Positions 53,603 to 61,781 of a stretch of 64,000 nt of DNA are shown piece by piece (position 1 is the stretch's first letter; every line of letters begins with the position of its first letter). The translations under genes and the position numbers were made by a program. The DNA lies in the NCBI RefSeq assembly GCF_036250695.1, contig NZ_CP109427.1, forward strand, positions 7,316,001 through 7,380,000, in the 5' to 3' direction. This stretch comes from Streptomyces sp. NBC_01497 (GTDB lineage: Bacteria > Actinomycetota > Actinomycetes > Streptomycetales > Streptomycetaceae). A model generated the notes under the pieces. That model did no database searches, was not told the origin of the DNA, and saw nothing but the letters and a program-made list of their open reading frames with translations.

Positions 53603-54127
53603 CTAGCGCACCCAGCCCGCGAAGCTCTGTCCGATGGTGCGGGTCTTCTCCGGCGTGCGCGGCTGCGTGCCGCCGTCGACCGCGGCCGACACGGCCCGCA
53701 CCAGCCACGCGTTGACCGACAGGCCCTCACGGCTCGCGGCCTCCTCGGCGCGCGCCTTGAGGTGGGCCGGCAGGCGGAGATTGACCCGGGCGGTGCCGCC
53801 GTCGTCGCCCTCGGCCGGAGCCTGCGCCGTGAGCGGTTCGGCCGGCCCGGCGGGCGTCTGCTCCGGGACGGGGCCGGGCCCGCCGGGTGGCAGCGTCACC
53901 ACGAAGTCGGGGTCCAGCCCGCGCAGCCGCACGTCCACCGAGCCGGGGGCGAGTTCACGGGTGACCTCGTCCATCGCGGCGGACAGCACATTGAGCAGGG
54001 TCAGACGCGTCGCCGACTCCAGTGGTGCGGTCAGCCGCGCCGCGAGCTCGCGGGCTTCGTCGCCCCCGGCTTCGGCGGCCACCGCCAGTTCCCTGTGGAG
54101 TGTTTCGACATACGGCGTGAGGTCCAT
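53603..54127 (-). CDS. HicB-like ribbon-helix-helix regulator
   Basis: A 174-residue protein. The first 80 residues are helical (TPYVETLHRELAVAAEAGG, LNVLSAAMDEVTRELAPG). After a Pro/Gly linker comes an RHH domain: ARVNLRLPAHLKARAEEAAS, REGLSVNAWLVRAVSAAV, as in Arc/CopG/HicB antitoxin folds. No HicA toxin partner is present, so it is a stand-alone repressor. The palindrome at 54131-54152 begins three bases ahead of ATG 54127, which points to autorepression of the whole operon. The last 25 residues are basic/polar. Confidence 0.85.
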   Translation of the reverse strand: MDLTPYVETLHRELAVAAEAGGDEARELAARLTAPLESATRLTLLNVLSAAMDEVTRELAPGSVDVRLRGLDPDFVVTLPPGGPGPVPEQTPAGPAEPLTAQAPAEGDDGGTARVNLRLPAHLKARAEEAASREGLSVNAWLVRAVSAAVDGGTQPRTPEKTRTIGQSFAGWVR

Positions 54128-54130
54128 GAC

Positions 54131-54157
54131 GCCATAGTGGCACCACTATGGCGCCAT
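54131..54157 (-). promoter_or_regulatory. Two overlapping palindromes ahead of the RHH gene
   Basis: GCCATAGTGG and CCACTATGGC (54131-54140 and 54143-54152) are perfect 10-bp arms around CA. ATGGCGCCAT (54148-54157), a second perfect palindrome, overlaps the right arm. The element ends 3 bases from the start codon, so a bound RHH dimer or tetramer would block both transcription and leader exposure. Confidence 0.7.
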
Positions 54158-54429
54158 TGGCAAGCGAACAGATGCGATCCCTGGTGCGAAGTGAGACTGT
54201 GGCCCGGCGATGAACTTGTTATGCCAGGTCAGAGCCCTAGGCGCAATCTGGCACCGTCGTGGTGTCGGGGTGTCGTGAGGTGGCGCCACGGTGATGCCGC
54301 TCGGATGGCGCGGGGTGGCTCACGGCTCGCGACGGTCCCCCGGGGTCGAATCCCCTCCACGGAACCGGATCCTCCGCCACGGTGTTCTGGCAGCATGAAA
54401 AACCTGTGGCGTCAGAAGGGGGTTCGCGT

Positions 54430-55785
54430 ATGGGCCGGATGCGGATCAGGGCCGGGCGCGCGACATGGCCGGCGCCGCCGGTGCCGTTGTGGGGCGCCAC
54501 CCGCACGGCGCTGCTCGCGCTCGGGATCGCCGTGGGTCTGGGCCTGGGAACGCTCGGCTGTTCCCACCCGGCGACCCCATCCGGTGGTTCCACCCCTTCC
54601 GATGGTTTAGCCGGGGGTGCCCGGAGCGCCACCCGTGCGCCGGGCTCCGGCTCTGCCTCCCCCACCTCCAGGGCTCTCCCCGCGACGCAGGTCACCGGGG
54701 ACTGGCGCTCCTGGACGCAGTCGCTCTCCGGCCCGGTCGCGAGTGGTGCCTGCGATGCCACGGCGCACCAGGTCGTGTGCGGTGCCGGAGCCGACGGGTT
54801 CGCCGGACGATCCCGCGTCACCGGCGCCGTGACCTGGCAGATCCCCTCACTCGCCGCCGGCAGGTCCGTGGGCCTGGTCCTCTCGGCGTCCGACGAGCGC
54901 GCCGTGGCGGCGGGCGCCGACGCCCTGCACGCGGCGAACCTGCGGACGGGAACGAGCGCCTGGAGTCACCGGCTCCCCCCGGGGCGGACGTACGTCGCCC
55001 TCGCGCAGGGCGCGGGCACCGTGTACGCGACCGACGCGGCGGCGGGTTCCCCGGGAGGGAACAGCACGGTCGAACTCACCGCGTACCGTGCCGCCGACGG
55101 CACCGTCCTGTGGCACCGGGGCGGCGTCACCGCCGATCCGGCGGAGCCGCCCCGCGCGTCCGGTGGCCGGGTCTACACCACCGACGGATCGGTGGTGACG
55201 GCCCGCGACGCCCGTACCGGCGATGTCGTGGCCACCAGCCGCGCCGGGACCGAGTGCCCGCAACTCGTCGCGGGCGGCGGCTATCTGGTCTGCACCGGCG
55301 ACGGGCTCTCCGCCTCCGACACCTTCCCGCCCGTCGTGCGGCTCGATCCGGTGACACTGCGGCCGCTGCGCACCCTGCGGGACAGCGGGATGAAGCCGGT
55401 GCGCGCACTGTTCTCGGACGACGGCGTGCTCGTCCTGTACGAGGAGAACGCGGAGGACGGCAGTACGGGCGACTGGACCGCGTTCGACCTGGACAGCGGC
55501 GCGGCGCTGTGGAGTTACCCGGCGACGAGCGAGCAGGGAGCCCTGGACGGCGGCAGGTTCGTCACGTTCACCCCCGGGAACGACAGCCACCAGGGCCGGC
55601 TGATCAGCATGGGCCTGCGCGCCGGGCCCGCAGGCAAGGGCACCGCCGCACCGCGCTTGTCCCCCGCGTACCCGGAGACGAGCGGCAGCAGATACCCGGC
55701 GGTGATCGTTCCCGGTGGGGGCGGGGGGCACCTGGTCGTACGGACCACGGTGCGCGGAGCGCTGCGGTCCGTTCCGGCTCCCTGA
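54430..55785 (+). CDS. PQQ-like beta-propeller lipoprotein
   Basis: A 451-residue protein starting at ATG 54430 (GAAGGGGG upstream). A long basic leader and a hydrophobic segment (LLALGIAVGLGLGTLGC) end in a lipobox LGTLGC. After a Ser/Thr/Gly linker there are repeated PQQ-type blades (DGTVLWHRGG, SVVTARDARTGDVVAT, FDLDSGAALWSYPA). It should be membrane-anchored outside the cell. Similar proteins in actinobacteria have scaffold or binding roles; no enzyme function can be assigned. Confidence 0.8.
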   Translation: MGRMRIRAGRATWPAPPVPLWGATRTALLALGIAVGLGLGTLGCSHPATPSGGSTPSDGLAGGARSATRAPGSGSASPTSRALPATQVTGDWRSWTQSLSGPVASGACDATAHQVVCGAGADGFAGRSRVTGAVTWQIPSLAAGRSVGLVLSASDERAVAAGADALHAANLRTGTSAWSHRLPPGRTYVALAQGAGTVYATDAAAGSPGGNSTVELTAYRAADGTVLWHRGGVTADPAEPPRASGGRVYTTDGSVVTARDARTGDVVATSRAGTECPQLVAGGGYLVCTGDGLSASDTFPPVVRLDPVTLRPLRTLRDSGMKPVRALFSDDGVLVLYEENAEDGSTGDWTAFDLDSGAALWSYPATSEQGALDGGRFVTFTPGNDSHQGRLISMGLRAGPAGKGTAAPRLSPAYPETSGSRYPAVIVPGGGGGHLVVRTTVRGALRSVPAP

Positions 55786-56096
55786 GGGCGGCGGGCCACC
55801 GACGGGGCGTGAGCGGATCCGGCGCGCCGCGGGCCGCGCGAGCCCCGTGCCTGAGTCGGTCCCGGCGGTGGCCCGGTGCCGCGCCGAGGAGTTCCCTCGC
55901 CCGGCCCGTGTGGGGCCCGAGCGGCTCCGTGGCAACGGCGCGCGCGTCCTGTCCGGCAGGTCGCTGTCCCGTCTTCCCGGCACGCCCGGCGCTCGCCCGG
56001 CCGAGCGCTGTTTCCGGTCCGGTCCGATCCGGACGTACGCCGAGATCGCCGTGTGGTGCACGCCTGCCGTGGCGGGGCCCCGCCCGGAACACACCG

Positions 56097-56111
56097 CTTC
56101 CATGATGGAAG
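56097..56111. promoter_or_regulatory. Inverted repeat ahead of the HxlR gene
   Basis: CTTCCAT and ATGGAAG, perfect 7-bp arms around G, lie 38 bases before ATG 56149. It fits an autoregulatory site of a dimeric winged-helix regulator. Confidence 0.5.
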
Positions 56112-56148
56112 TGCCATACTGTCCCGGCCGGACGATCGTGAGGACACC

Positions 56149-56619
56149 ATGAAACACACCAGCTTCGCCGACATGCAGTGCCCGATCGCGCGCGCACTGG
56201 AACACGCCGGGGAGTGGTGGAGCATGCTCATCCTGCGCGACGCCTTCCTCGGGATGACCACCTTCGGCGAGTTCACCCGAAGTCTGGGTATCTCGGAGAA
56301 CTCGCTGGCCCGCAGGCTGAACGCCCTGGTCGACACCGGCCTGCTGGAGCGTCGGCCGTACCAGGAGCGACCCGCCAGGTACGAGTACCTACTCACGGAC
56401 GCCGGTCGCGACTTCCTCCCCGTCCTCGTTTCCCTCGCGCAGTGGGGGGAGAAGCACGACCGTCCCGAGCTCCCGTCGCCACGCGTCGCCGATGCCGCCA
56501 GCGGCCGGACGCTCAGGACGGTCCTCGTCGACCGGGCGACGGGCCGGGAGGTCACAGGACACAACGCGACCCTCGTACGCGAGGCAGGAGACACAGAGGA
56601 GGCAGGCGTGGAGGCGTGA
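56149..56619 (+). CDS. HxlR-family transcriptional regulator
   Basis: A 156-residue winged-helix protein. CPIARALEHAGEWWSMLILR near residue 11 is the HxlR signature with its redox-active-type Cys; FGEFTRSLGISENSLARRLN is the recognition region and RYEYLLTDAGRDFLPVL follows. ATG 56149 has GAGGAC upstream. HxlR proteins often sense aldehydes or quinones and control detoxifying reductases. The convergent old yellow enzyme gene downstream is a possible target but has its own ArsR neighbour. Confidence 0.9.
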   Translation: MKHTSFADMQCPIARALEHAGEWWSMLILRDAFLGMTTFGEFTRSLGISENSLARRLNALVDTGLLERRPYQERPARYEYLLTDAGRDFLPVLVSLAQWGEKHDRPELPSPRVADAASGRTLRTVLVDRATGREVTGHNATLVREAGDTEEAGVEA

Positions 56620-56647
56620 AACGCGCCCGGGGCCTCCCACGACGGAC

Positions 56648-56683
56648 GGCCGCCCCCGGCCGGACGGTCCGGCGGGGGCGGCC
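56648..56683. terminator. Bidirectional hairpin between convergent genes
   Basis: GGCCGCCCCC (56648-56657) pairs with GGGGGCGGCC (56674-56683), with an inner GCCGGAC/GTCCGGC extension. It separates the HxlR gene (+) from the old yellow enzyme gene (-) and can serve both. Confidence 0.65.
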
Positions 56684-56757
56684 GACGTGACGCGGTGCTC
56701 GGTGTGGTCCGCTCGCCTCGGCGCCGTGCCCGGGGCGCCGGGCTGTCGTGTCCCGGG

Positions 56758-57837
56758 TCAGAACGCGCGCGCGTACTGCTGCGGCACGTGCGCCGTGTCG
56801 CCCAGCTCGGCCGCCGCGCGCTGCGCCCATGACGGGTTGCGCAGCAGTTCGCGGGCGAGCAGGACGGCATCCGCCTCGCCGTTCGCGAGGATCTTCTCGG
56901 CCTGCCCGGGCTCGGTGATCAGGCCCACGGCGGCCACCGGCATCCGCGTCGCCGCCTTGACCTGCGCGGCGAACGGCACCTGGTAGCCGGGACGGAGCGG
57001 AATGCGCGCGCCCGAGACATTGCCGCCGGTGGAGATGTCCATGAGGTCCACGCCGTGGGCGAGCAGCACGTCGGCGAGGCGCACGGTCTCCTCGGCCGTC
57101 CAGCCGTTCTCCTCCAGCCAGTCGGTGGCGGAGATCCGGAAGAACACCGGCAGGTCCTCGGGCCAGACGGAGCGCACCGCGTCGACGACCTCCAGTGCGA
57201 ACCTGGCGCGGTTCTCGAACGAGCCGCCGTACGCGTCCGTGCGGTGGTTGCTGTGCGGCGAGAGGAACTGGTGGACCAGGTAGCCGTGCGCGCCGTGGAC
57301 CTCCGCGACCTTGAACCCGGCGTCGAGCGCCCTGCGGGCCGCGTCGGCGAACTGCCCGACGATCTCGGCGATGCCGTCGGTCGTCAGCTCGGTGGGCACC
57401 GGGTGCCCGTCGGCGAACGGTACGGCGCTGGGCCCGACGACCTGCCAGCCGCCGTCCTCGGGGGCGACCGGGCCGCCGCCCGCCCACGGCACGTGGGTGC
57501 TCGCCTTGCGCCCCGCGTGCGCGATCTGGATGCCGGGGACGGAGCCCTGGGACGAGATGAAACGGGTGATCCGGCGGAACGCCTCCACCTGGGTGTCGTT
57601 CCAGATGCCGAGGTCGTTCGGGCTGATGCGGCCCTCCGGGCTGACGGCCGTGGCCTCGGTGATGATGAGCCCCGTGCCGCCGGCGGCGCGGGCCGCGAGG
57701 TGCGAGAAGTGCCAGTCTCCGGGGACACCCGCGCCGGGCCCCGTGGCATCGGCCGAGTACTGGCACATGGCTGCCATCCATACCCGGTTGGGAAGGGTGA
57801 GGGACCGAAGGGTGCAGGGCTCGAAGAGGGCGCTCAC
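56758..57837 (-). CDS. Old yellow enzyme, YqjM class (NADH:flavin oxidoreductase)
   Basis: A 359-residue FMN enzyme. Cys25 in AAMCQYSAD is the class-specific cysteine near the flavin; His181 and His184 in EVHGAHGYLVHQF bind the substrate carbonyl; YGGSFENRARF and the C-terminal GEADAVLLARELLRNP complete the barrel. It reduces activated C=C bonds of enones and quinones. The start is GTG 57837. It is transcribed divergently from an ArsR-type gene with a palindrome-rich 140-base region between, suggesting direct control. Confidence 0.93.
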   Translation of the reverse strand: MSALFEPCTLRSLTLPNRVWMAAMCQYSADATGPGAGVPGDWHFSHLAARAAGGTGLIITEATAVSPEGRISPNDLGIWNDTQVEAFRRITRFISSQGSVPGIQIAHAGRKASTHVPWAGGGPVAPEDGGWQVVGPSAVPFADGHPVPTELTTDGIAEIVGQFADAARRALDAGFKVAEVHGAHGYLVHQFLSPHSNHRTDAYGGSFENRARFALEVVDAVRSVWPEDLPVFFRISATDWLEENGWTAEETVRLADVLLAHGVDLMDISTGGNVSGARIPLRPGYQVPFAAQVKAATRMPVAAVGLITEPGQAEKILANGEADAVLLARELLRNPSWAQRAAAELGDTAHVPQQYARAF

Positions 57838-57872
57838 AGGAGCTCCAATCAGTGCGCGGTTCGACGGTCGAC

Positions 57873-57935
57873 GTACGCTGGTACGGTACCTGTCGTACTA
57901 CGGCATGTGTCAAACAACGGTCTCTCGTACTATGG
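57873..57935. promoter_or_regulatory. Operator region between old yellow enzyme and ArsR genes
   Basis: GTACGCTGGTAC and GGTACCTGTCGTAC (57873-57898) form an imperfect inverted repeat around GGTACGGTACC. TGTCGTACTACGGCA (57891-57905) is repeated as TCTCGTACTATGGGA (57921-57935), 30 bases later. Both starts lie within 60 bases, so one regulator could control both directions. Confidence 0.5.
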
Positions 57936-57979
57936 GAGCCCTTCCTTCCCGCAGGCATCCAGACGAGGTTGGTGTCGCT

Positions 57980-58330
57980 GTGGCCGCCCCGACGAACCCA
58001 CGTGAGCTCGCTCACCCCACCCGCGCCGAGATCCGCCTCGAAGCCGTGCTCCACGCCCTGTCCGATCCGCAGCGCCTGCGGATCGTCCGCGAGGTCGCGG
58101 AGATGGAGGGGGAGGAGATCGCATGCTCGCGCGTGGGCCTGCCGGTGTCCAAGTCGACCCTCACCCATCACTTCCGGGTGCTGCGGGAGAGCGGCGTGCT
58201 GCAGCAGGTGTATCGCGGGACGGCCAAGATGAACCGGCTGCGCCGCGAGGACCTGGACGCCCTTTTCCCCGGACTGCTGGACGGCGTCCTGCGGGCGGCG
58301 GAGGCGCAGGCGGTGCGCTGCGCCCCCTGA
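57980..58330 (+). CDS. ArsR-family transcriptional regulator
   Basis: A 116-residue winged helix: ALSDPQRLRIVREVAEMEGE, then PVSKSTLTHHFRVLRESGVL as recognition helix and wing. Start GTG 57980 is chosen because it follows the palindromes; ATG 57932 in frame would place them inside the gene. The metal-binding ELCVC motif is absent, so it is not an arsenic or zinc sensor of the classical type. The single Cys in EIACSRVG and those near the end may sense electrophiles. It is divergent from the old yellow enzyme gene. Confidence 0.85.
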   Translation: MAAPTNPRELAHPTRAEIRLEAVLHALSDPQRLRIVREVAEMEGEEIACSRVGLPVSKSTLTHHFRVLRESGVLQQVYRGTAKMNRLRREDLDALFPGLLDGVLRAAEAQAVRCAP

Positions 58331-58428
58331 GGGCGGGCCCGGAGTCTCCCGTGGGTGCCGGCGGTGTCGCCCCATGGTGTGCCATGACGGCGCGTCATGA
58401 CAATAAGGGCGGATTGCCTGATTAAGTT

Positions 58429-59406
58429 GTGAATGTGTCGGAACACAAGCTGATGACCGCCCGCACATGTGACGAGTACACCGTGCAGGGCCTGCCCGTC
58501 TGGGAAGTGCAGGGGTACGGAACGGTGACCGACGCCGGGCGCGATGTCCGTCCGCCGTGGCTCGACGTCCGCCTCACCCTGCCGGACGGGGCACGGGTGG
58601 ACGTGCTGGCCGTGGTCCAGGGCGACACGATCGCCATCGAGGACGCCCAGGCGGATCCTCCGCTGCCCCTCGCGGGCCTCGCCGCTCTCGCCTCCGCCCT
58701 GGACGCACCCCTCCAGGCGGCCTGCGCCTCGGTGACGGGTTCCGTCCCGGTTCCGCCCGATGGGCCCACGGCCCCGATCGTGGACGGCGCGGGGGCCGGG
58801 GCGTTCGTGGCCCGGGCCGAGGAGCCGCCCGCCGCCGGGCAGGGGGCCCTCGCCGGGACGGCCGATGCGCCCCCTGAGCCGTCGTTCCTCCCCGCGGGGC
58901 CCGGCCCCTTCGCGGTGGGGCCCGCGCCGGACGCGCGGCAGGAGGCATCTCGGGAGGCTCCCGCGGACCGTCGCGCCGAGACGGCTGGACCGACGTTTCC
59001 CGGATCCTTGCCCGAGTCCGTCGCCCAGGGGTGCGATGCCGTCCGTCCGGAGGCGCCGCGCACGGCCGGGGCCGCACCGCCCCCGGCCGCCGGGCAGGGC
59101 GCCCTGACGAACGCTGGGCCCGAACCGGCTCCCGGCCCCGAACCGAGCCCCGACCCCGACCGGGCGCGGACGGCGGCGGAGGTATCGGCCGGCGCCACGG
59201 GACGCCATCGCGGCCGCGCGGTCGCCCCGTGGGGTGCCGCGCGGCGCCGGGACGTCGTCGGTGTCTACCGGGCAGCCCAGTCCCGTGGCCAGGACCCGGT
59301 CCTCGCCGTGATGGCGGCTACCGGATTCAGCAGGCGCCGCTCCCTGCGGCTGATCGCGGGCGCGCGCGACGAGGGGCAGTTGCCCTCCCGGCGCAGGCGC
59401 GCCTGA
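58429..59406 (+). CDS. Streptomyces-type protein of unknown function (DUF6214-like)
   Basis: A 325-residue protein. The first 110 residues form a conserved domain (GLPVWEVQGYGTVTDAGRDV, PPWLDVRLTLPDGARVDVLA). Then comes about 140 residues of Ala/Pro/Gly-rich linker with the repeated phrase PPAAGQGAL. The C-terminal 55 residues (RRRDVVGVYRAAQSRGQDPV, TGFSRRRSLRLIAGARDEG) look like a helix-turn-helix. The start GTG 58429 is uncertain; ATG 58453 is possible. The family assignment is from memory of similar Streptomyces proteins and no function is known. Confidence 0.6.
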   Translation: MNVSEHKLMTARTCDEYTVQGLPVWEVQGYGTVTDAGRDVRPPWLDVRLTLPDGARVDVLAVVQGDTIAIEDAQADPPLPLAGLAALASALDAPLQAACASVTGSVPVPPDGPTAPIVDGAGAGAFVARAEEPPAAGQGALAGTADAPPEPSFLPAGPGPFAVGPAPDARQEASREAPADRRAETAGPTFPGSLPESVAQGCDAVRPEAPRTAGAAPPPAAGQGALTNAGPEPAPGPEPSPDPDRARTAAEVSAGATGRHRGRAVAPWGAARRRDVVGVYRAAQSRGQDPVLAVMAATGFSRRRSLRLIAGARDEGQLPSRRRRA

Positions 59407-59419
59407 CGCGCCGGCCCGC

Positions 59420-60073
59420 TCAGCCGGGTACGCGCGTTTCGCCCGGTGTCCCGTCCGGCGCTTTCCCGTCCGGGGCTTCCCCGGCCGGCGGGACGCCGAG
59501 CCGCCACTCCAGGCCGTAGCGCTGGAACAGGTCGGTCCGCAGTCGGACCAGGGGCATGGGCGCGCCGGGTATGAGGATCGCGAACACCGCACCCATCAAC
59601 TGCGCCCGCAGCAGCGGGTAGTCCGAGTCCGGGTCGGGCGACCCGTAGCGGACGACGGTCTCGCGCAGCAGCTGTGCGAGCCGCTGCTGCTCGGGGCACC
59701 GCACGAACCCCTCGGCCTGAAGGATCCCCGCCATGTGGGTGCGCATGAGCGTCGGGTTGGACACCGTGAGCCCGAGGACGGCGTCCACCGCACGGGCCAT
59801 CAGCTCGCGGCCGTCGTCCGTGCGCGGTTCCCGCTCCAGGCCGGCCTGCAGCGTACGGTGCATCAGCCGGTGCACGGCCGACTGGAGAAGCTGCCGTTTC
59901 CCGGGGAAGTAGTACGAGACCAGGCCGCGCGCGGATCCGGCCCGGTCGGCGATGCCCGCCAGCGTCGTCGCCTCGTACCCTGCCTCGGAGACCAGCTCGA
60001 CGGTCGCGTCGAGGAGCCGCTCGCGGGAGCGTCTCCGCATTTCCTCGTTGACCTCTGGGCTTCGGGGGGACAT
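59420..60073 (-). CDS. TetR-family transcriptional regulator
   Basis: A 217-residue protein with the TetR helix-turn-helix (LLDATVELVSEAGYEATTLA, GIADRAGSARGLVSYYFPGK) and a helical ligand domain. The last 20 residues are Gly/Pro-rich. ATG 60073 has no strong ribosome-binding site nearby. The 8-bp palindrome TTGGCCAA (60100-60107), 27 bases upstream, may be its operator. No gene is divergent from it; the HAD hydrolase gene upstream on the same strand is separated by a hairpin. Confidence 0.88.
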   Translation of the reverse strand: MSPRSPEVNEEMRRRSRERLLDATVELVSEAGYEATTLAGIADRAGSARGLVSYYFPGKRQLLQSAVHRLMHRTLQAGLEREPRTDDGRELMARAVDAVLGLTVSNPTLMRTHMAGILQAEGFVRCPEQQRLAQLLRETVVRYGSPDPDSDYPLLRAQLMGAVFAILIPGAPMPLVRLRTDLFQRYGLEWRLGVPPAGEAPDGKAPDGTPGETRVPG

Positions 60074-60099
60074 GCTGTGACTCCTGCGTTGACTGGCTC

Positions 60100-60107
60100 T
60101 TGGCCAA
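60100..60107. promoter_or_regulatory. Short palindrome ahead of the TetR gene
   Basis: TTGGCCAA lies within ACTGGCTCTTGGCCAATATA, followed by CTCAGT, so outer ACTG/CAGT bases also pair. Its distance of 27 bases from the start fits an autoregulatory site, but it is short. Confidence 0.3.
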
Positions 60108-60160
60108 TATACTCAGTGCGTCCTGCCGCGTGCCCGTACGGGTCCGTTCGGCGGGGCTCG

Positions 60161-60197
60161 TCTGCCTTGGGCGACGCGGGGGATCGTCCAAGGCAGA
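60161..60197. terminator. Perfect 10-bp stem between HAD and TetR genes
   Basis: TCTGCCTTGG (60161-60170) pairs with CCAAGGCAGA (60188-60197) over a 17-base loop. It lies 81 bases past the stop of the HAD gene and so may end that transcript; an operator role is also possible. Confidence 0.5.
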
Positions 60198-60277
60198 CAC
60201 ATACGCATATCCGCTCCGCGGCGGCGGAGCCGTCCGGCACGCCCGCCGTGGCGGGAGCGCCGGACGGGGACGGGTAC

Positions 60278-60988
60278 CTACGGGTGCGCTCCGACGCCCG
60301 CGAGTGCGAGCACGGGCCGCAGCCCGGCCGGTCGCTCCTCCACCGGCAGGTGATCCACGAAGAAGACCCCGCAGCCGAGCGCCGCCGCCCCGCCGTCCGC
60401 CTCCCGGCTGTCGCCGACCATCAGCACGTCGTGCGGGTCCTGGCCGAGTTCGTCGCACGCCGCCTGGAACAGCCGGGCGTCCGGTTTCTGGATGCCGTGC
60501 TCGAACGACAGGACGTACGCGTCGATCAGCTCGTCCACCCCGTGCGCGCGGAACACCGGCCGCAGGTCCCAGCCGATGTTGCTGACCACCCCGACCGCGA
60601 TCCCGGCGCGCCGCAGTCCGCCCAGCACCTCGGTCACGTCGGCGTACGGCCGCCAGGCGGCGGGCGCCATGTGACGTTCGTACAGGGCGTCGTAGAGACC
60701 GGGGTGCGGCAGCTCCACCTGGCGGGCGACCCCCGTGAAGGCGACCCGGTGCAGTTCGGCGCTCTCGTCCCGGGCCGCCCACGCGTGCGACAGGTGGGCC
60801 GGCACGCGTTCCGGTAGCGGTCCGCCGGGCAGCGCGCCCGCCACGGCGAGTCGCATCGCGCTCCGGCGCATCTCGTCGGCGGGCATGTCGACACCGCTCT
60901 GGGCGAGCGCCGCGCTCAGCCACGACTTGGCGGATTCGATACGGAACAGGGTCCCTGAGAAGTCGAAGAGGACTGCCTTGAACGTCAT
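60278..60988 (-). CDS. HAD-superfamily hydrolase
   Basis: A 236-residue protein: motif I FDFSGTLFR (nucleophile Asp9; the second Asp of DxD is Ser), motif II VVSNIGWD, Lys in HGIQKPDARLF and motif IV VLMVGDSREADGGAA. The cap is helical. Loss of the general-acid Asp in motif I lowers confidence in phosphatase activity, although this DFSGT form recurs in actinobacterial homologues. ATG 60988 is preferred over in-frame upstream codons that fall in non-conserved sequence. The substrate is unknown. Confidence 0.88.
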   Translation of the reverse strand: MTFKAVLFDFSGTLFRIESAKSWLSAALAQSGVDMPADEMRRSAMRLAVAGALPGGPLPERVPAHLSHAWAARDESAELHRVAFTGVARQVELPHPGLYDALYERHMAPAAWRPYADVTEVLGGLRRAGIAVGVVSNIGWDLRPVFRAHGVDELIDAYVLSFEHGIQKPDARLFQAACDELGQDPHDVLMVGDSREADGGAAALGCGVFFVDHLPVEERPAGLRPVLALAGVGAHP

Positions 60989-61007
60989 GGCACCGATCCT
61001 CGCGGGC

Positions 61008-61658
61008 TCACCGCCCCCGGGACAAGGCCAAACGCCCGTAACAGGCGACGGACCACGCCACAAGGAAGATCCCGAGCAGCCAGCCCCCCAGTACGTCGGA
61101 CGCCCAGTGCACGCCCAGCCACAGCCGGGTGAACCCCACGCCGACGACGGACACCGCCGCCACCGCGCACGCCGCGGCCCAGCCGCCGCCCCGCACGCCG
61201 TAGCGGCGCAGCACCCACAGCAGCAGCCCGCACGCGACCGTGGCCGACATCGCGTGCCCCGACGGGAACGCCGCGAAGCGCGCCGAGTCCACCGGGTGCG
61301 TCCAGTGCGGCCGGCTCCGGTCCACCGCGGCCTTCACCGCCTGCTGGAGCCCCCAGCTCACCAGCGTCACGGCGACCAGCCCGCCCGCGAGCCACCGGTC
61401 GCGGCGGACCCATAGGACGATCACCGCCGCGGCCGTCAGCGCCCGCATCGTAGAGGGAGCCCACACCCGGTCCGTGAACACCCGGATCACGTGGGTGGGA
61501 CCCGGTTCCGCCAGGGCGCGCCGGTGCAGCGCGACCGCCACCGTACGGTCGAACGACAGCAGCGGTCCCCAGCCGGCCGCCACGAGGGCGAGCAGCACCA
61601 CAAAGGCGGCCGCCGTCACCACGGCGGTCCTGGCGGAGGGTGTCAGCGGTACGCGCAT
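61008..61658 (-). CDS. PAP2-family membrane phosphatase
   Basis: A 216-residue integral membrane protein with five to six helices and the three PAP2 motifs: Lys109 with DRSRP to 117, PSGH at 132-135, and Arg178 through His184 and Asp188 in HWASDVLGGW. It dephosphorylates lipid phosphates such as undecaprenyl diphosphate or phosphatidic acid at the outer face. ATG 61658 is chosen for AAGGA eight bases upstream; ATG 61682 in frame lacks one. Confidence 0.9.
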   Translation of the reverse strand: MRVPLTPSARTAVVTAAAFVVLLALVAAGWGPLLSFDRTVAVALHRRALAEPGPTHVIRVFTDRVWAPSTMRALTAAAVIVLWVRRDRWLAGGLVAVTLVSWGLQQAVKAAVDRSRPHWTHPVDSARFAAFPSGHAMSATVACGLLLWVLRRYGVRGGGWAAACAVAAVSVVGVGFTRLWLGVHWASDVLGGWLLGIFLVAWSVACYGRLALSRGR

Positions 61659-61781
61659 ACGCCTGATCCTTGCCGAGAACATGGCGGGCACGACGCATCC
61701 GGCCGTGCGGCGGGGCAGCGGACCCGGTGGAGCGGCGCCCGGAAGGGCCCGGCCGGTGGCCCGTACGCGGTACGGGGTGTC

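Noticed and set aside
54335..54370. tRNA-like T-arm (GGGGTCGAATCCCC)
   Set aside because: No matching acceptor, D or anticodon stems could be built from the preceding 90 bases, so it is not called as a tRNA.
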